DNA of 64,000 bases from Rehmannia glutinosa (GCA_016081115.2 JABTTQ020000362.1:496026-560025); one strand, 5' to 3'; positions 10,586 to 22,391 are shown, counted from the first letter of the stretch. Notes: generated by a model not told the origin, from the sequence alone. Translations and numbers: made by a program.

Positions 10586-10640
10586 ATTATCTAAATAATT
10601 GCATGCGCTTTTTTGAGATCTAGACATTTTGATGTGTAGA

Positions 10641-11580
10641 TTTTCATGACAATCAAACTTTTAGGATTTTGTATTAAGTTCGAACAAAATAAACATTTTA
10701 TAATATGGAATCAGTCATTTTGATCAAATTTTGTATTCGCAGATTCGTTGTACAATCTCAATTTGATCGATGTATATATATATGTTCAATTATAATTTTG
10801 CATGTGAAAATAGATGCGCAGATGATGTGAACAATAATTTTTGAGAGTAATTAAGCAATGTTTCTTCGAGATTGATGTTTTGTACCTTATTTTTGTTTCG
10901 CTTTCTTCTTTATTTTACTAATTTGGAGTTCGATTCTTCTTCTTTTTCTTGTTTAGTCCTAGTGTTTGTTCTTCTCCTTCGGAAAGTATCTCGCGCACTT
11001 GGTTGCGGCTCCCTGCATTTGTGGATCCGCAACTGCTTTTGGTGGTTATTTTATATGTTGTGTATTGTTTGGTAATGTGTTGGGTTTGAGCGTATTTGTT
11101 GGTAATTAGAATGCGGTCAACGTATTGTTAGATAATTTTGGTAAACACTTAGTATTTTGCAGGTACTGGTCGAAATAGTTGGGCATTTGTGTCATTTTCA
11201 AAAAACATTGGCCACCATAAGAGCCCATTCGAAAATCCCGTTTAGGCCCCTTTGTTTCACAGGTTTGGTCCTAGCCCTCATTGTCGGGGTGTCAAGATCG
11301 ATCAACTCAACAAAGATAACAAAGAGTTAGTTTGTTGGTTTATTTTCTCGCTATATAACTTCCAATATTGCGCTTAAAAATAAGAGTACGGATACAACCA
11401 ATGTAATTCAATTCACAATCTTCTTTTCTAATCTTCTCTCGATGTAAATACATTACTTTCGCATTATATACACATTAGTTTTTCTCTCCAAGAACCCATT
11501 CTTATTTTCGATCTTGCATTCTCTTTGTATTAATGGATGCGAATTCTACAAGATAATACCTAATCTTGAGATACCGATAC
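10641..11580. other. Unassigned sequence before the Tat element
   Basis: No coding block or structured repeat recognised. It is T-rich on the plus strand. Because the Tat element has a perfect target duplication, this stretch was once directly joined to the sequence now starting at 22387. Confidence 0.5.
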
Positions 11581-11585
11581 CACTA
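11581..11585. repeat. Target site duplication CACTA, left copy
   Basis: CACTA directly precedes the left LTR (TGGTTGCTCC); the same five bases follow the right LTR at 22387-22391. Confidence 0.85.
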
Positions 11586-12341
11586 TGGTTGCTCCCAAAA
11601 ACGCCGCCCTCTCGCCGATCAACCTCCAAGCCGAACTCCTCCGCGGATCATGCACAAGGGGGCCAGAGGGGGCTTCAAGATACCCTCTCCGATGCTTAAA
11701 TCGGTGACTTGGAATAGAAGCAAGAAGCAAGAGGCAATAGAAAACAATGTAATAAAAAAAAATGAGATTAGGTTTAGAATGAACCTGGGCTTGGGCTTTT
11801 ATACCTTAGCTAGGATTAGGGTTTTCGCAATATCCGGATTCCGTTATGGTTTGGTGTCGAGTCATCATTAGGTTAGGTTGGGTCCCCTAAAACCCTAATT
11901 TTACGCCCTTAAGACCCCAGCCTCGAATCGACCTAAGGCACGCACAGCCTTTATACACCTTTAGGCCGAAGCCGAGCTCGCTAGTTCACCTCTTTCCCCA
12001 TATTCTCGAGGTCCCTTCGAATGCAACAGATCGCTTATGCCCTCAACAGTCATCTTAACGCATGAGGCTTAAGAGATCGCCCAATACAATGAGCGTTATC
12101 GGCCTAAGCCCCATGTTCAAGATTTTAGCGTGTCGGCCCAATGAGCTAAGCCTCACACAGATCGCCCAATACTATGGGCCTTATGGACAGCCCCATCGCT
12201 CAAGGCTTCTCGGTCGGCCTAATGCTACGAGCCTTACCAGTCAGCCCAATGCTTAAGACTTCTCAAGGTTGGCCTAATGCCATGAGCTTAATCACCTACC
12301 CAAACTATGCAGCCAAGATCGACTATATTTTGCCCTTATCA
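11586..12341 (-). repeat. 3' LTR of the Tat element
   Basis: On the minus strand it starts TGATAAGGGC and ends GGAGCAACCA, matching 21571-22386 along its length. It is about 60 bp shorter through small deletions. Within it 12070-12330 holds a degenerate 28-30 bp tandem motif (GCCCAATG..AAGGCTTCTC). Confidence 0.88.
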
Positions 12342-12356
12342 ATTCCTCCCCCAACT
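12342..12356 (-). promoter_or_regulatory. Polypurine tract of the Tat element
   Basis: The minus strand reads AGTTGGGGGAGGAATT immediately before the TGATAAG start of the 3' LTR. Confidence 0.8.
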
Positions 12357-12570
12357 ATGGGTAGATCTCTATTTCAACCATAGTTACCGGTAGATCGAGT
12401 GACATATTTCTAGGGTTTAGGCTTTTCAAATTCCGCCGCCCTTTGGCTTTTCAAAATTTCTCGACACATTGATGTGATCGAAAGGACGCCCTTTCATTTC
12501 ACAGACGCTTCGTGAATCATGCAATGTCCCTCGGATACCGACACACCCTTTCGTCTCTCTTTCCTCTTCC

Positions 12571-12578
12571 TATAAAAG
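12571..12578 (+). promoter_or_regulatory. Candidate TATA box of the antisense ORF
   Basis: CCTATAAAAGTT lies about 220 bp before the ATG at 12793 in a pyrimidine-rich context, oriented against the retroelement genes. This fits a promoter for the antisense reading frame, but position is the only evidence. Confidence 0.45.
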
Positions 12579-12792
12579 TTAATCTCCATTCTTATTTTTT
12601 ACTTTTCCTCTTTCGAATTGCAGAGCACTCTTTAAAGCAAACAAAGCGATCATTCCCGACGGTTTTCTCCATATTCGCCACCTTCAAACATTTCAAGCTT
12701 CATCCACTTTTCTCCTCCAATCTCATATTTTCACCTAGTAAGTAATCCCTCTCTTCCTTATCTTTTTCCAATATTTCTTTTCAAAAGGTATT

Positions 12793-15063
12793 ATGGCATC
12801 TTCTTTTCCCTTTCCACACCATCGATCCCTATATCGCCGATTTAGAACGGTGGGCCATCGAAACGGGTTCCAGCGCCCAACCCTTTCTCTTACCAGGGTC
12901 CATCCTTCGAATCCTCGATGCTACGAGTCCATTCCGATTCGGGCCCAAACTCCAATACAATAGAAACTGAGCTTCGAGTTCGGGTCCTCTCGCCCCTATA
13001 CCCTCACGATTTTCGAGAAACTACCCTTACGGCCTCTAATATCCAAACTATAAAACAGAGTGCCAAAATTCCTTTTTCTTTCAAACTTTCCTTACCCAAA
13101 GAAAGCTCAGATCGCTCTAACCGACCTCCGCGAAATGCCTTAGCTTTCTTCGCAGTCGATATAGGGTGGCCTCCGATTCCCCATTCATCCCTTTATGGTC
13201 GGGATGTCCGACCTCTATCATGTACCTCTCAAACCAGCTTGGCCCCCAATTCCTTCCGCATCCTTGCTGGTATCTTAATATTAACCAAATATTTAGAAAT
13301 AGAGCCTACTCTTGAATCGTTTTTTGCCTTTGTTCCAAGTAAAATGACTCAACCACCAACGGTCTCTTCTATATCATATCTCGAGGTGACGCTCAATTTT
13401 TGAGTAAATATCCTTCCTCCAATAAATTCGGAAGGATAAGTATTTTTTCATCTCTTCTCCCGAGCTTGGGGTTTCCTATCGCTCCTTCGGACCCGGAGCC
13501 TTCCTCTTCCGAAACATAACCCTAAAGACCGGTCTCCCGAACTCCAATCCTTAATAAATAAACTTACCTTGGTCAAATATGACCTCTCCCACCTCATAAC
13601 TCCATCTCTCTTGTACTACTCGAACCGAGCTCCATCATGGCTCTCTTACCCCGTGACATTGGTAATTATTTTTTCATAGTTAATTCACTTCATTTTTGCT
13701 CATTGACTAACATTTTCTTAATTGTGCGGACATGTTTATGGCACGATGGTCGCCGAGCGAGAAGGAGGAGGAGCGACAAGTCGCCTCCGACACACTTCCT
13801 CCTACCACCGACTTGCCATAGCTCAAGGAAACTTGACCTTTTCGCCTTCTTCGGTGACACGACTCGGCCGCCATTGTAATAGCCGACCTCACCGGTCCCG
13901 AGGCTCATCCTACCATCCGACCTCCTCCTCCTAAGAGGTCGTCTTGCTAGTACTAGTGCTGCCGTATGCCAGCCCAAGAAGGCTAAGACTACCACCACTC
14001 CGGCTACTCCTCTCACTCTCTCTCGCACTCCCTATTCATACACCCAACTGACCTTCTTCACGGGAACTCCATCTCAAGAATACCGACGGGATTTTTGCCA
14101 CCCAATATGTTCAAGGCAACCGCCCAAACCCCGACCGAATCGCTTTTTTTTTTTTTTTTTTTTTTCAACATCCTACTTGCTCTATATTTGATTACCAAAA
14201 ATTTAATCTTAGGACAACTTTGTGTTTTTTTTTTTTTTTTTTTTTTACAAAATAACACCCCGGGAGGTGGGGGATTGAGGCGTGATCCCCTACCCGTATA
14301 TCAAGTAATCAAAGTATCATACAATGTAATGTCCGTTATGGCGGGAGAAAATCAAAAACAACAAAACAACCTATCACTACGATATCTAGAAAGACTATCA
14401 TAATGAGTATCTAAAAATACTAGGAGAGATGGAGGAGGTGCACAAAGCCACCGTAGCTTCTTTTGAGACCAAGATAAAGGCTTTTGAGATCGACAATGCC
14501 GACCTCAAGACCGAGGTGGGCGATCTTCAAAACCATTGATTGTCATTGTCAATCAAGCCCGAGCCGAGGGTATCAAGTTGGTCGTCAAGGTTTCCCGACC
14601 TCCCAGGGCTCTTCCATATTTCAAGCTATCCGGGAGAGGGTGAAGCAGGCCTTTTAAGCTCCAGAGAATTTATTAAAGTTCTATCTTCACCGCTATGGAG
14701 TATTATGGCTTTGCTTTTGACCAGCCGAGCTTCAACTCATGGAGCGCGGTATCACTACCGAGCCCTTCATCGCCGAGGTCCCAAGAGGATCCTTCCCGAC
14801 CCCAAGTGCTTCGTGTTTTTGACGAGGCAGCATCTCAACTGCTCCGGTGGAGGTTTTCATAGAATCTTTATCCGCTCCATTTGTCCTCCACCGCCTCCAT
14901 CTCACGGGGCCCCTCTCATCCTCCCGGAGGTCACCGACTCCCCAACTCTCTCAAGACACTCCTTACTGCTCAGAAATTCCCGATGATGATCCCGAGATCG
15001 CTGGTGGACGACGTGACCATCTCAACGGATGACCCGACTCTCAAGATGTTTCCCGCTACTTAG
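12793..15063 (+). pseudogene. Antisense additional ORF (aORF) of the Tat element
   Basis: Coding-like sequence runs on the plus strand, against gag-pol, between integrase and the 3' LTR. It starts MASSFPFPHHRSLYRRF at 12793, passes through a long open stretch 12918-13403 (161 codons), a Lys/Thr/Pro-rich stretch near 13960-14040, a coiled-coil-like region near 14400-14540, and a Pro/Ser-rich end with stop at 15061-15063. A TATA-like box lies upstream and a T-rich, poly(A)-signal-like region follows. Two pure T runs (14144-14166 and 14227-14246) and several frame shifts break it. Grande and Retand elements are known to carry antisense ORFs here; I cannot name a domain or function. Confidence 0.5.
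14144..14246. repeat. Two poly(T) runs of about 20 bp
   Basis: T runs of 20 or more at 14144-14165 and 14227-14246 interrupt the antisense ORF. They are either slippage-prone tracts or assembly weak points. Confidence 0.7.
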
Positions 15064-15280
15064 GGATTTTTATGTCGTCGTTGTATTTCCTTTTCCATGT
15101 ACTTGTAACTATTTTTGACGAGTAATGCAATGTTGTTTTCCGATCTCTATTCTTGCATTTTTATTCTCGCATGAGAGCTTAGATTTATTTCCTAAGGCAT
15201 TTACTCGAATCGAGCTAATAATCAATAGTTAAAACTTTTTTTACCCAAAAAAGATTGGTGTAATAAGCTCCTCAGTAGCC

Positions 15281-16110
15281 CCAAGTATTTGGAGACTAGC
15301 TCGAGCCGAGCTCCAAATACTTGTCGATTTTTTCAAAGGAATCGCTCGAGCCGAGCTCCTTGCATGGCCTCGTGGCCCCAAGTATTTGGAGACTAGCCAG
15401 CCGAGGTCCAAATACTTGTCGATTTCTTCAAAGGAAGCTGGCTCGAGCCGAGCTCCTTGCATGGCCTCGTGGCCCCAAGTATTTGGAGACTAGCTCTGTC
15501 GAACTCCAAATACTTGTCGATTTCTTCAAAGGAAGTCGGCTCGAGCCGAACTCCTTGCATGGCCTCGTGGCCCTAAGTATTTGGAGACTAACTCGACCGA
15601 GCTCCAAATACTTGTCGACTTCTTCAAAGGAAGTCGGCTCGAGCCGAACTCCTTGCATGGCCTCGTGGCCCTAAGTATTTGGAGACTAGCTCGAGCCGAG
15701 CTCCAAATACTTGTCGATTTCTTCAAAGGTCGGCTCGAGCCGAGCTCCTTGCATGGCCTTGTGGCCCCAAGTATTTGGAGACTAGCTCGAGTTGAGCTCC
15801 AAATACTTGTCGATTTCTTCAAAGGAAGCTGGCTCGAGCCGAGCTCCTTGCATGGCCTCGTGGCCCCAAGTATTTGGAGACTAGCTCGAGCTGAGCTCCA
15901 AATACTTGTCGATTTCTTCAAAGGAAGCTGGCTCGAGCCAAGCTCCTTGCATGGCCTCGTGGCCCCAAGTATTTGGAGACTAGCTCGAGCTGAGCTCCAA
16001 ATACTTGTCGATTTCTTCAAAGGAAGCCGGCTCGATCCGAGCTCCTTGCATGGCTCGTGGCCCCAAGTATTTGGAGACTAGCTCGAGCCGAGCTCCAAAT
16101 ACTTGTCAAT
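15281..16110. repeat. 98-bp hairpin satellite in the Tat 3' region
   Basis: The marker CCAAGTATTTGGAGACTAG recurs with starts at about 15281, 15378, 15475, 15573, 15671, 15767, 15866, 15965 and 16063, a period of 96-99 bp, giving about 8.5 copies. Each monomer has arms AAGTATTTGGAG and CTCCAAATACTT around a 16-base centre and a second palindrome, GGCTCGAGCC. The array lies between integrase and the antisense ORF. Satellites arising in the 3' hypervariable region of Ogre/Tat elements are established knowledge. Confidence 0.9.
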
Positions 16111-16239
16111 TTTTATTAATTCTTATTCTCCAAACTCATTATTCAGGGAAGTAGGTCATTTCATTCAAAACGAGTAATTTCATTACATCGATATTCCTCT
16201 ATTCTAGGAATGATATTTTTTCAAGTTCCTCCACTCATA

Positions 16240-17240
16240 TGCACCTCCCGCTAGCACCTTAACCACCCGAAGTGGCCCTTCCCAATTTGCATCCAACTTC
16301 CCCTTATTCTTGCTAGCATCCTACCTTCTCAAAACCACGCCCCCGATTGTAAGGCCCTCTTCCTCACCTTCTTGTCATAGTCGCTTTGATCCTTCCTTGT
16401 GTTCGTTCCATCCGCAAAAATGCCCTTTCTCTTTTCTCATTAATAGTTTCGGCGCCTCTCGAATCATCATCTCATTGGCATTTTCATCAAAATTTTACAC
16501 CCAATGAGTTTCCATCCCGATCTCCGCCGGTATCACGGCATCCATTCCATACACTAAGTGAAAGGAGTTTCACTCGTTGCTTCTTTTGGATTGGTTCGAT
16601 AAGCCCACAATACCAAATCGAGCTCCCGAACCCATGCTCCTCCCGCCTTCTCAAGCCGAGCTTTCGAGTCCTTGGACAAGGATTCTTTTGGTGACCTCCA
16701 CTTGCCCATTGGCCTCGTAGATGAGCCACCGACGTGAAATTTTGCTTAATCTTCAACTCCTCACACCAAGATCGGATCCCCATCCCCGCAAATTGTGTCC
16801 CATTATCCGATATCAAGATCCGAGGTGTTCCATATCGGCATGCGATGTTCTCGCGGATAAATTTCATCATCGCATCCTCATTTATTTTAGCAAGGGCTCG
16901 CCTCCAACCATTTGCTAAAATAATCAATTGCCACAATCAAGAATTTCCTCCGACCTGGCGGGAGGAAAAGGACAAACAATGTCAATACCCCATTTTGCAA
17001 AAGGGTATCCGAGCTCATAGTCATGAGCTCCTCTGCCGACGATGTACCAAAGGCGCATGAATTTGGCACTTCTCACATGCCCTCACTAGCTTCTCTACTT
17101 CCTCTTTAAGTATGGCCAAAAATACCCCGCTCTCAAAGACCTTTTTCATAAAAAGTTTTGCTCCCATATGATTTCCACAACACCCTTCGTGCATCTCTCT
17201 TAGTACATACGCCCTTCTCTCCACTCAAACACCTCGGCAA
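16240..17240 (-). pseudogene. pol (IN): Tat integrase domain
   Basis: The minus strand shows the zinc-binding region first (17224-17060: EMHEGCCGNHMGAKLF then RACEKCQIHAP, with the HHCC His and Cys residues), then the start of the catalytic core (FLIVAIDYFSKWLEA, about 16950-16900), then the second core Asp block (YGTPRILISDNGTQFAG, about 16840-16780). The third acidic residue region around 16740-16700 is disturbed. Frame shifts separate the blocks. The enzyme would insert element DNA. It lies downstream of both RNase H domains, the normal gypsy order. Confidence 0.8.
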
Positions 17241-17599
17241 GGGCATGGAAAAGCCTCTCTTATATAACTTATCCCCAATAATACAAAACCGTAGCCCGAA
17301 TTTTCAGCCGAGTTGTTTCACGCCTACCTCCCGGGGGACTCCTTCTTTCAAGTAGGCCATGATAGCCGACCTCCAATCCTCTTTTTCTCGCAATCTCTCC
17401 GACCTCCATACCTAGCACAGTTTCTTTTTCCATCGAAGTGTGATTTGCTTGGCTTGATTCTCGTGGCCGAGCCTGGCCATTTTTGCTAAGAAATCCGCCC
17501 GACCATTCTCCGCCCTTGGGACCTCGAAAGATCTTGATCTCTTTCACTTTTCCTTCTAAAGCTCCACATGCTTTAACATACCTCTTCATCATTTCCTCC

Positions 17600-18112
17600 C
17601 TAACTTCGAACTCCCCAAAGAACTTGCTTATGAACAAGCCGAGAATCCATGTAAATAACCATTCTAGTAGCTCCCATCTCAATAGCCATTTGCATCCCTT
17701 TGATGAATGATTCATACTCCGCCTCATTATTGGATAACTTGAACTCCAACCTCACAAAGAAAATCATTTTCGATCCCTGTGGGCTGATTAAGACAATACC
17801 AAAGACCACGTACCGAGCTTCCTCTCAACCATCCACATGAGTCACCCAAGCTCCTTCTCCACAATCATCCCTTATCGATTCTTGAACAAAATCCGCCAAA
17901 GCCCGAGCTTTAATGGCCGACCTATTCTCGAACTCAATATCGTACTCGCTTAATTCAATATCCCACTTCACTAGCCTTCCCGCCACCTCGGGCTTGCTCA
18001 TTACGTTTCTCAACGGAAGATTAGTCCGAACGATTACCTTGTGCGAGAGAAAATATGGCCGAAACCTCCATGCGGTCACCACAAGGCCAAACCGCCTTCT
18101 CGATCTCCGCAT
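17600..18112 (-). pseudogene. pol (RH-aRH): Tat dual RNase H region
   Basis: At 18112-17825 the minus strand codes for the end of the usual RT-linked RNase H (SHKVIVRTNLPLRNVMSKPE, then RLVKWDIELSEYDIEFENR and ALADF). At 17809-17600 a second domain reads LEFKLSNNEAEYESFIKGM and VIYMDSRLVHKQV, typical of the archaeal-type RNase H (aRNH) added in Tat elements. A stop lies between the two. RNase H removes the RNA template strand during reverse transcription. The second domain is the best lineage marker here. Confidence 0.8.
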
Positions 18113-18329
18113 ACCGCAGCTCGGCGCGCTCTCAATACTTTATCGACATAATATACTAGCCTCTCGAATCGATCTCTCCTCCCCGATCGGGACCGTGGCC
18201 TGACCCTTTTTCTCCCACCGAAAGGTACAAGTACAAAATCTCTCCTGGCAATGGTTTAGTTAATAGTGACATATCGGCCAAATAATTTTTCAAATCCTCG
18301 AAAGCTCTCGACAATCCTCATCCCAAACA

Positions 18330-19272
18330 AACTTTTGGCCTTCCTCAACACCTTGAAGAAGGAAAACTCCTCTCCGTGAGGCATGAAATAAACCGATTCA
18401 GAGCTGCCAGCCAACCTGTCAAACACTGCACATCCTTGGCATCCCGAGGTGGTGCCATTTCTCGAATGGCTCTGACCTTCTCTGGATTAGCTTCTATTCC
18501 TTTCTCCGTCACCATATACCCTAAGAACTTTCCCGATCTTACCCTAAAAGCACACTTTTTGGGGTTGAGCTTCATTCGGTACTTTCTCAAAGTGTCAAAT
18601 GTCTCAGCTAGGTCACGCACATGATCCACAACCTTCATACTTTTAACCAACATATCATCCACGTATACCTCCATGTTCCTCCCGAGCTGCCCCTCAAACA
18701 TCTTATCCACCAACCTCTGGTATGTGGCTCCCGCGTTCTTCAACCCGAATGGCATTACTACATAACAAAAGGTGCCAAAAGAGGTGGTGAAGCTCACCCT
18801 CTTTTGGTCCTCTTCGCCGACTTGATCGGTGATAGCCCCGCGATGCATTCATCATACTAAACAGTTCACACCCGATGTCGAATCCACAACTGATCAATTC
18901 GGGCAATGGATAGTAATCCTTTGGGCAAGCCTGGTTTAAGTCCCTAAAATCCACACACATGCGCCAATCATCTTCTATTTTTGGTACCAACATCGCATTA
19001 GATAGCCATTCGGAAATTGGATTTCTTTGATATACCCCGCCTTCAACAACCTCTCGCACCTCCACTCACATTACATCGCCCTTCTTGGGATGAAATTTCT
19101 TTTCTTTAGTTTCACCGGCTTGTATGAAGGATTGACATTGAGCCTGTGCTCAAGAATGCTCGGATCAATCCCCACCAGGTCTTCCCCTGCCCAAGCAAAC
19201 ACATCCACATTGCTCCTTAGGAACTTCACCACTCCTCCTCAACTCCTCTCGCTAATCCTTTCCCGATCTTAG
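18330..19272 (-). pseudogene. pol (RT): Tat reverse transcriptase
   Basis: On the minus strand 19065-18880 shows WLSNAMLVPKIEDDWRMCVD followed by DLNQACPKDYYPLP, the RT fingers and palm start. The frame shifts, then 18848-18345 shows the FCYVVMPFGLKNAGATYQRL motif and the catalytic YVDDMLVKS (about 18680-18650), followed by LNPKKCAF and KFLGYMVTEKGIEANPEK. The YVDD active site is intact, but the upstream part lies in another frame. The enzyme copies element RNA into DNA in the cytoplasm. Confidence 0.85.
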
Positions 19273-19590
19273 TGACCTTATCGGGGTCACCCAAAGACCA
19301 CTCAACCATCATCATTTTCATTAGGTTGAACATGCTCTACGCTCGCCCAACCTAATCAACTTGTCTCTATTTCTATCATCATCAAAAGCATTCCCCTCTC
19401 CACCTTTTGAATGCTCTCCACGCACAATTTTATAGCCATATACTCGATCTCCACCGACCTCACCTACCTCTTCCCCCACAGGTAACTTCATCTTCAAATG
19501 GTAGATCGACACCACACCTTGAAAAACATTTAATGACGGTATACTCAACATAGCATTGCGACGAAGGTGCATCTACTATCAAAAATCGAA

Positions 19591-19864
19591 TCATCCTAGT
19601 TTTGCGATTAGGCTCTTACCCAAAGAGACAGAAAAGTAATCATACCTATTAATTGGATCATTCCTCCAAAGAAATCCAACCAACGCCGTGTCCACCGTCT
19701 CCAACCCGACTCGGAGGTCCATCTTTTTCGTAGCAATCATAGAATATGATGTCCGCCGAGCTCCCCGTATCCACAAATACCCGCTGCACATCATAATTAG
19801 AGATCGTCGCCGTGATCACAAGAGCATCACTATGAGGTGCTACGATACCCTTACTATCATCCAC
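19591..19864 (-). pseudogene. pol (AP): Tat aspartic protease
   Basis: The minus strand reads ALVITATISNYDVQRVFVDT followed by GSSADIIFYDCY. DTGSS is the catalytic Asp motif of retroviral-type proteases, and the ADI(I/L) that follows is usual in Tat elements. Two overlapping frames (19864-19658 and 19794-19591) cover the domain, so one frame shift lies within it. It would cut the Gag-Pol precursor. Confidence 0.75.
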
Positions 19865-19965
19865 CCCAAATTGGATACTTGGCCCTGGTCCGACTGTTCC
19901 ACTTTCAATTTTGCTCTTGCACCCGATCCGGGTGTTCCGCTCTCACATAATTTTTCCAAGCTCGC

Positions 19966-21569
19966 TTAGAATCTCCTTCCGACGACCATCCAATAATCAT
20001 CCGGATGACCTCTCGCCGAGGTGGGGGCCGAGGTGGAGGTAACTCCTCCTTTCCTCCCCCCGACGCTCCGGCTCTCGCCGAGGTTGATGATAACCTCGGT
20101 TGTCCCTTTTATACTCCCCTTTTTTCTCCTATTTATCGATGTACACAAATTCCTTGAGATGACCTACTTGAATGAGCCTCTCGATTTCATCCTCAAGTGT
20201 GTGCACCGACCGTCGTGTGCCCATACTCATTATGGAACCTACATAACTCCTTACTCTTCGTTTTCTTGGTGCCTCCGCATGTGCATTTGACCACCTCGGT
20301 CGGGATGTCTCTCAATAGCTATGAGCACCTCACCCCAAGGAAGCCTAATGGCGTATATTTCTCGCACCTCGGTCGTCCACCCATTGCCTCGGACTCGGCT
20401 TCTTCCGAGATCCCTTATCCTCCCGATCTTCTTTCTTATCCCTCCTTTTCTCTCCCTCCTCCTTCTTCATTTTCCTCGCCTCCTCCAGGTTGATATACCT
20501 CTCACTCGAGCTAACATCTCATCAAAAGTCTTAGCCGGCTCTATCACCAAAGATTCGAAAAACTCCCCATCTTTCGGGCCCCGAGCTAGGGCATTAGCCA
20601 AAATCTTCGGACTAGCCGAAGGCACCTCCAACTTGGCCGCAGTGAACCTCTCAGTATATAGCTCAAGTCATTCCCTTCCTCTCGTTTGATGCTAAACAGA
20701 GTCAGGGGCGCTTTTTGGTACTTACGACAACTCGTGAACTGATTAAGAAATGCCGAACTGAAATCATCAAAATTTCTAATAGAGCCTGGGGCAAGCTGAC
20801 TAAACCATTGTTGAGCTGATTTCGTCAGAGTGGTAGGAAAAACTCTACACATCACGCCATCCGTAAACCCGTAGCAAAACAACATTCTCAAAGCGACAAA
20901 GATGATCCCATGGGTCCGTGGTACCATCGTATTCAAAACTTAGAGCTTGGTAGGAGGATGGGAGCTCATCCGCCATCACTTCATCCGAGAAGGAGTTCCC
21001 TCCACACTGGATCAAGCCACTCCCGGCGCTCCCGCCACTCTCCGATGAATATCCTCACTTCGCGATGGAGGTCATCGATCCGCTCCGATCAATCCCGATC
21101 CTCGGTTGACGTGGCTCCGCCCGACGAGTGCACCTCTTTCGCCACCGCGGCCACCGACCTCTCTCCCCGACCTCCGGGGGGACCACAGGAGGAGTGACCA
21201 CCGTAGGAGGGACCACAGAGGGGGACCCAAAGCGGAGTTGGTGGCGGAAGCATCTCCTCGCCGCCTTTCTACCGTTTGCTCAACGGCCCTAGTAATGAAA
21301 CCACTCAACTGTTCAAAGAACATTAGGCCCAAATCAACACTCCCACTAGACATGGGTGTCTCGTCCATCCACTCGACCCTCGAAACCGGCCGACCTCCGC
21401 CCACCACCGGATGTGGTGGAGGTGGAGGCCTGGTGTCTTCTTGCGTCACTCCGCCCGGAGTGTCTCCCAACGACGCACGATTGATCATCTTCCAAATTTC
21501 TCCGATATCTTCCATAACCATCACTTGAAGCTCACGTCTTCGCTCAATCGTTCCCACGCACGGCGCCAC
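19966..21569 (-). pseudogene. gag: Tat gag polyprotein
   Basis: The minus strand codes from about 21569 (MAPCVGTIERRRELQ) through a Pro- and Arg-rich N-terminus to about 21072, then a capsid-like block 20936-20586 containing MCRVFPTTLTKSAQQWFSQL and NFDDFSSAFLNQFTSCRKYQ, which fits the Retrotrans_gag domain of Tat/Athila elements. A Lys/Glu-rich stretch follows (about 20540-20400), then a nucleocapsid-like part (LCRFHNEYGHTT.., 20240-20215). Frame shifts break it at several places. The start lies a few bases after the primer site. Gag forms the particle in which reverse transcription happens. Confidence 0.75.
21555..21568 (-). promoter_or_regulatory. Primer binding site, TGGCGCC type
   Basis: On the minus strand TGGCGCCGTG follows the LTR end GGAGCAACCA after two bases. 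TGGCGCCG is the start of the site used by many Tat and Athila elements (tRNA-Asp type). Confidence 0.75.
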
Positions 21570-21570
21570 T

Positions 21571-22386
21571 TGGTTGCTCCAAAAACGTCCTCCTCTTGCC
21601 GATCAACCTCCAAGCCGAACTCCTCCGTGAATCCCGCACAAAGGCGGCCGGAGGGGGCTCCACCGCACCCTCTCCGATGCTTAAGTAAGTGACTTGGAAG
21701 AGAAGCAAGATGCAAGAGGCAAGAGAAAACAATGTAACGGTAAAAAAAATGAGATTAGGTTTAGAATGAACTGGGCTTGAGCTTTTATACCTTAGTTAGG
21801 ATTAGGGTTTCCGTAAAAGCCGGGATTCCGTTACGATTTGGTGTCAGAGTCATCATTAGGTTAGGATCGGATCCCCTAAAAACCCTAATTTTATGCCCTT
21901 AAGACTCCAGTCCCGAACTGACCTGAGGCACGTCGGGTCAATGTATTAACATTTAACCCTTGAAATCTCTAAGGCATCCTCAGAGCCCCATACACCTTTG
22001 GGCCGAGCTGAGTTCTGCCAGTTCAGCCTCTTTCCCCATATTTTCGAGGTCCTTTTAGAATGCAACGGATCAATTATGCCCTCAACAGGTCATCTTATCG
22101 TATGAGGCTTAAGAGATCTGCCCAATACAATGAGCGTTATCAGTCCAGCCCCATGTTCAGGGCCTAGAAGATCGGCCCAATGAGCTAAGCCTTACACAGG
22201 TCGGCACAATACTACGGGCCTTATCGGACCAACCCATCGCTCAAGGCTTCTCGGTCGGTCAATGCTACTTTAGCCTTACCAGGTCAGCCCAATGCTTAAG
22301 GCTTCTCAGGTTGGCCCAATGCCATGAGCCTAATCAGCCTAGTCCGAACTATGCAGGTCAGCCCCGACTATATTTTGCCCTTATCA
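21571..22386 (-). repeat. 5' LTR of the Tat element
   Basis: TG..CA termini on the minus strand (TGATAAGGGC..GCAACCA), paired with 11586-12341 and flanked by CACTA. A degenerate 28-30 bp tandem motif lies at 22105-22375. Confidence 0.88.
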
Positions 22387-22391
22387 CACTA
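22387..22391. repeat. Target site duplication CACTA, right copy
   Basis: CACTA directly follows the right LTR end (..CCTTATCA) and equals 11581-11585. Confidence 0.85.

Larger units (their letters stand above)
6397..10640. mobile_element. Mutator-like element remnant with Ulp1 and transposase relics
   Basis: A Ulp1-type cysteine protease relic on the plus strand (about 6980-7579) converges on a MuDR-type transposase relic on the minus strand (about 7985-10040). Mutator-like elements that carry a Ulp1-like gene are known in plants (Kaonashi type and related). Terminal inverted repeats were not found; the left end is cut by the copia insertion at 6396 and the right end is unclear. The limits given are those of recognisable material, and both genes are broken. 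Confidence 0.65.
11586..22386 (-). mobile_element. Ty3/gypsy Tat-lineage (Retand/Grande-like) retrotransposon
   Basis: LTRs of 756 and 816 bp bound the element and both flanks carry CACTA (11581-11585 and 22387-22391), a perfect 5-bp target duplication. On the minus strand the order is LTR, Asp-type primer site, gag, protease, RT, RNase H, a second RNase H, integrase, a 98-bp satellite, an antisense reading frame, a polypurine tract and LTR. The extra RNase H, the antisense ORF after integrase and the tandem repeats in the 3' region are hallmarks of the Tat lineage. All genes are broken by frame shifts, so it is not autonomous as read. Confidence 0.9.

Noticed and set aside
13690..14028. 112-codon Arg-rich minus-strand frame
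   Set aside because: It is the complement of the GC-rich part of the antisense ORF and has no support of its own.
15526..16081. Overlapping open frames of about 165 codons on both strands
   Set aside because: They run through the 98-bp satellite and repeat the same residues; they result from a repeat unit lacking stops, not from a gene.
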